A stretch of DNA of 16,050 nt, taken from an uncultured Burkholderiaceae bacterium (GTDB lineage: Bacteria > Pseudomonadota > Gammaproteobacteria > Burkholderiales > Burkholderiaceae_C). The notes below the pieces were generated by a model. The model made no database searches, was not told the origin of the DNA, and saw only the letters and a program-made list of their open reading frames with translations. Position 1 is the first letter of the stretch. Each line of letters begins with the position of its first letter. This document shows, one piece after another, positions 14,802-16,050 of the stretch. The position numbers and the translations under genes were made by a program. Where the stretch lies: NCBI GenBank assembly GCA_938022295.1, contig CALIDR010000049.1, positions 1 through 16,050 on the forward strand, in the 5' to 3' direction.

Positions 14802-15377
14802 TCACTGGATGATGAAGCTCGAGAAGTGCACCTGCGTCACCGGCAGCACGCGCGGCGCGCGACGCTTGCGGCTGCGCGGCCGCGCGTCGTCGTCCTCGGC
14901 CTCGTCGAGGTCGATCTCGATGCCCAGCGGCAGCAGCGTCTCGCGCCGGATCTCGGCGGCCAGCCTCTCCTTGCCCTCGCGCTGCAGCAGTTCGTCGGAC
15001 GTCTTGTGCGCCAGCACCATCAGGATGTTGTTGCGGATCACCGGCATGAAGGTCTTGATCTGGTCGGCGACCTTGCCGTCGGTGACTTCGAGCGTGATGC
15101 CGATCTGGGCGTAGCGGTCGACGTCGCGGTCGGCGAGGTTGACGGTGAAGAGCTCCAGCGGCACGAAGGTCGGCGCCACCTTCGGCGCGGCCACCGTGTG
15201 CACCGGCGCGGCCGCCTCGTCGTCCTCGTCGAGCGCGGCGGCCTTCTGGCCCATCCACCACACCACGCCGCCGCCGGCGGCGGCCAGCAGCACGACGACC
15301 GCGGCGAGGACGACGATCAGCGTCTTCTTGCCCTTCTTCGGCGGGGCGGCGTTGGCGGCGGCAGCGGCGGTGGACAT
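14802..15377 (-). CDS. fliL: Flagellar basal body-associated protein FliL
   Basis: The 191-residue protein starts at an ATG five bases after AGGAG (minus strand 15387-15383). A Lys-rich cytoplasmic tail (PPKKGKK) precedes one membrane helix at about 19-42. An acidic linker DEDDE then leads to the periplasmic FliL domain (about 68-191), with FVPLELFTVNLADRDVDRYAQIGITLEV, PVIRNNILMVLAHKTSDEL, GKERLAAEIR and the C-terminal VTQVHFSSFIIQ. FliL surrounds the stator and supports torque. Between the usual IxxxLG segment and the last strand there is a charged insert, EAEDDDARPRSRKRRAPR (about 160-177), longer than I expect for the family. It is probably the first gene of a fliL-fliR unit, as 133 bases separate it from fliK. 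Confidence 0.95.
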   Translation of the reverse strand: MSTAAAAANAAPPKKGKKTLIVVLAAVVVLLAAAGGGVVWWMGQKAAALDEDDEAAAPVHTVAAPKVAPTFVPLELFTVNLADRDVDRYAQIGITLEVTDGKVADQIKTFMPVIRNNILMVLAHKTSDELLQREGKERLAAEIRRETLLPLGIEIDLDEAEDDDARPRSRKRRAPRVLPVTQVHFSSFIIQ

Positions 15378-15430
15378 CGAAGCTCCTGCGGTCGGCGGCC
15401 GGCCGTCGCGGTGGCCGGGCGTTGCACACC

Positions 15431-15436
15431 ATTATT
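15431..15436 (-). promoter_or_regulatory. Candidate -10 box upstream of fliL
   Basis: On the minus strand AATAAT (15436-15431), about 53 bases before the fliL ATG, is a rare AT-rich patch in this GC-rich gap and matches five of six -10 positions. No good -35 box is visible. A small hairpin, GCCGC-loop-GCGGC (15458-15472), lies just upstream. No sigma-54 or sigma-28 motif is seen in the gap. Confidence 0.25.
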
Positions 15437-15479
15437 CGAAGCGCGCCCGGCGCCGATGCCGCGAATAGCGGCGCCAAAT

Positions 15480-15496
15480 CCGCCGTCCAGAGGCGG
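15480..15496 (-). terminator. Weak hairpin after fliK
   Basis: On the minus strand CCGCC, a seven-base loop and GGCGG are followed by ATTTG, starting 14 bases past the fliK stop. The short stem and few T residues make it a weak intrinsic-terminator candidate between fliK and fliL. Confidence 0.3.
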
Positions 15497-15510
15497 CGCG
15501 GGGCAGCGCG

Positions 15511-16050
15511 TCAGGCGACGAGGTCGACGACGCCGCGCCGCGCCACCATCACGCCAGGCGCGGCCTCGGCGTCGGCCGCGGTGGCCGCCGGGCGCGACGG
15601 CGACGCCGCCGGCTTCGGCTCGCCGCGGTCGCCGCGCGGCTGGTCGAACACGCCGCCGCCGGCCAGCGTCAGGCCGCTGTCGCGCAGCGCGGCGGCGAGC
15701 GTGGGCAGGCTGGCCTCGAGTGCGGCGCGCGTGTGCGCGTGGGCGGCGACGAACTCGACCTGCGCGCGCTGCCCGTCGAGCGCGATCTGCACCGCCACCG
15801 GCCCGAGCTCGGCGGGGCTCAGCTGCAGCAGCGCCTGCTGCACGCCCTGGCGCACCCAGAGCCGCAGCTGGCTGCCCAGCGCCGGCGCGAACGCGGGCGT
15901 GTCGGGGCCGTGCGGCAGGTGCGCCTCGGCCGGTGCGGCGCCGCCGTCGGCCGCGGGCCGCGGCTCGGCAGGCGCGAGCGCGTCGCCGCGCAGCGCCAGC
16001 GTTGCCATCGGGTTCGCGCCGGCGGCGCCCGGGGTGGCGGGCGGCGCGGC
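15511..16050 (-). CDS. fliK: Flagellar hook-length control protein FliK, C-terminal part
   Basis: The frame is open from the right window edge to a stop at 15511-15513, showing the last 179 residues; the true start lies outside. An internal ATG at 16008 is not taken as the start because the coding pattern continues beyond it. An Ala/Pro-rich linker precedes the FliK C-terminal (Flg_hook) domain. That domain shows LRLWVRQGVQQALLQLSPAELGPVAVQIALDGQRAQVEFVAAHAHTRAALEASLPTLAAALRDSGLTL in order, the classical substrate-switch region, quoted here only by its key pieces LSPAELGPV and LEASLPTL. It ends in a polar tail closing with GVVDLVA, similar to the usual VDTYA-like ending. FliK measures hook length and switches the export gate from hook to filament substrates by acting on FlhB. 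Confidence 0.92.
   Translation of the reverse strand, partial: AAPPATPGAAGANPMATLALRGDALAPAEPRPAADGGAAPAEAHLPHGPDTPAFAPALGSQLRLWVRQGVQQALLQLSPAELGPVAVQIALDGQRAQVEFVAAHAHTRAALEASLPTLAAALRDSGLTLAGGGVFDQPRGDRGEPKPAASPSRPAATAADAEAAPGVMVARRGVVDLVA

Overview
The window is very GC-rich DNA that reads as a betaproteobacterium of the order Burkholderiales, perhaps the Rubrivivax/Leptothrix/Methylibium group. This rests on base composition, the fliK-fliL-fliM-fliN-fliO-fliP-fliQ-fliR order and the style of the proteins. It is an inference; no marker gene is present.

Left part (1-5070). A TRIC/UPF0126 membrane protein (minus strand, running off the left edge) diverges from a large FtsX-like ABC-transporter permease. 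The permease is followed at once by a two-component pair: a soluble histidine kinase with an N-terminal receiver domain, and a NarL/FixJ-type response regulator whose GTG start overlaps the kinase stop by 4 bases. The permease and the kinase each have a -10-like hexamer ending 6-7 bases before the ATG, so their transcripts may be leaderless.

Middle part (5071-11142). This is the most unusual region. A TPR-containing GT41 (O-GlcNAc transferase/SPINDLY-like) glycosyltransferase of 630 residues is followed by a gene for a 1225-residue protein built almost entirely of about 138 copies of an octapeptide, consensus L-[S/T]-x-x-Q-[I/V/L]-x-A. The repeat gene is preceded by a near-consensus flagellar sigma-28 (FliA) promoter, TCAAGTCC-N11-GCCGATAG, and its leader holds two inverted repeats. 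It ends in a 12-bp stem with a GCAA tetraloop. The centre of the protein contains a higher-order repeat of about 402 bp (16 octads). I do not recognise the repeat protein as a named family. The working idea is a late-flagellar-regulon, Ser/Thr-rich surface or filament-associated protein, possibly glycosylated by the neighbouring GT41 enzyme. Glycosylation and export are inference; the repeats and the promoter motif are read directly.

Right part (11143-16050). On the minus strand lies a flagellar operon in the order fliK (C-terminal part only), fliL, fliM, fliN, fliO, fliP, fliQ, fliR. These encode the hook-length ruler, the FliL stator-associated protein, the switch/C-ring proteins and the core of the flagellar type III export gate. 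The genes from fliL to fliR are tightly packed with short overlaps, so they are probably co-transcribed and translationally coupled. This operon converges on the repeat-protein gene, which links the repeat protein to flagella by position as well as by promoter.
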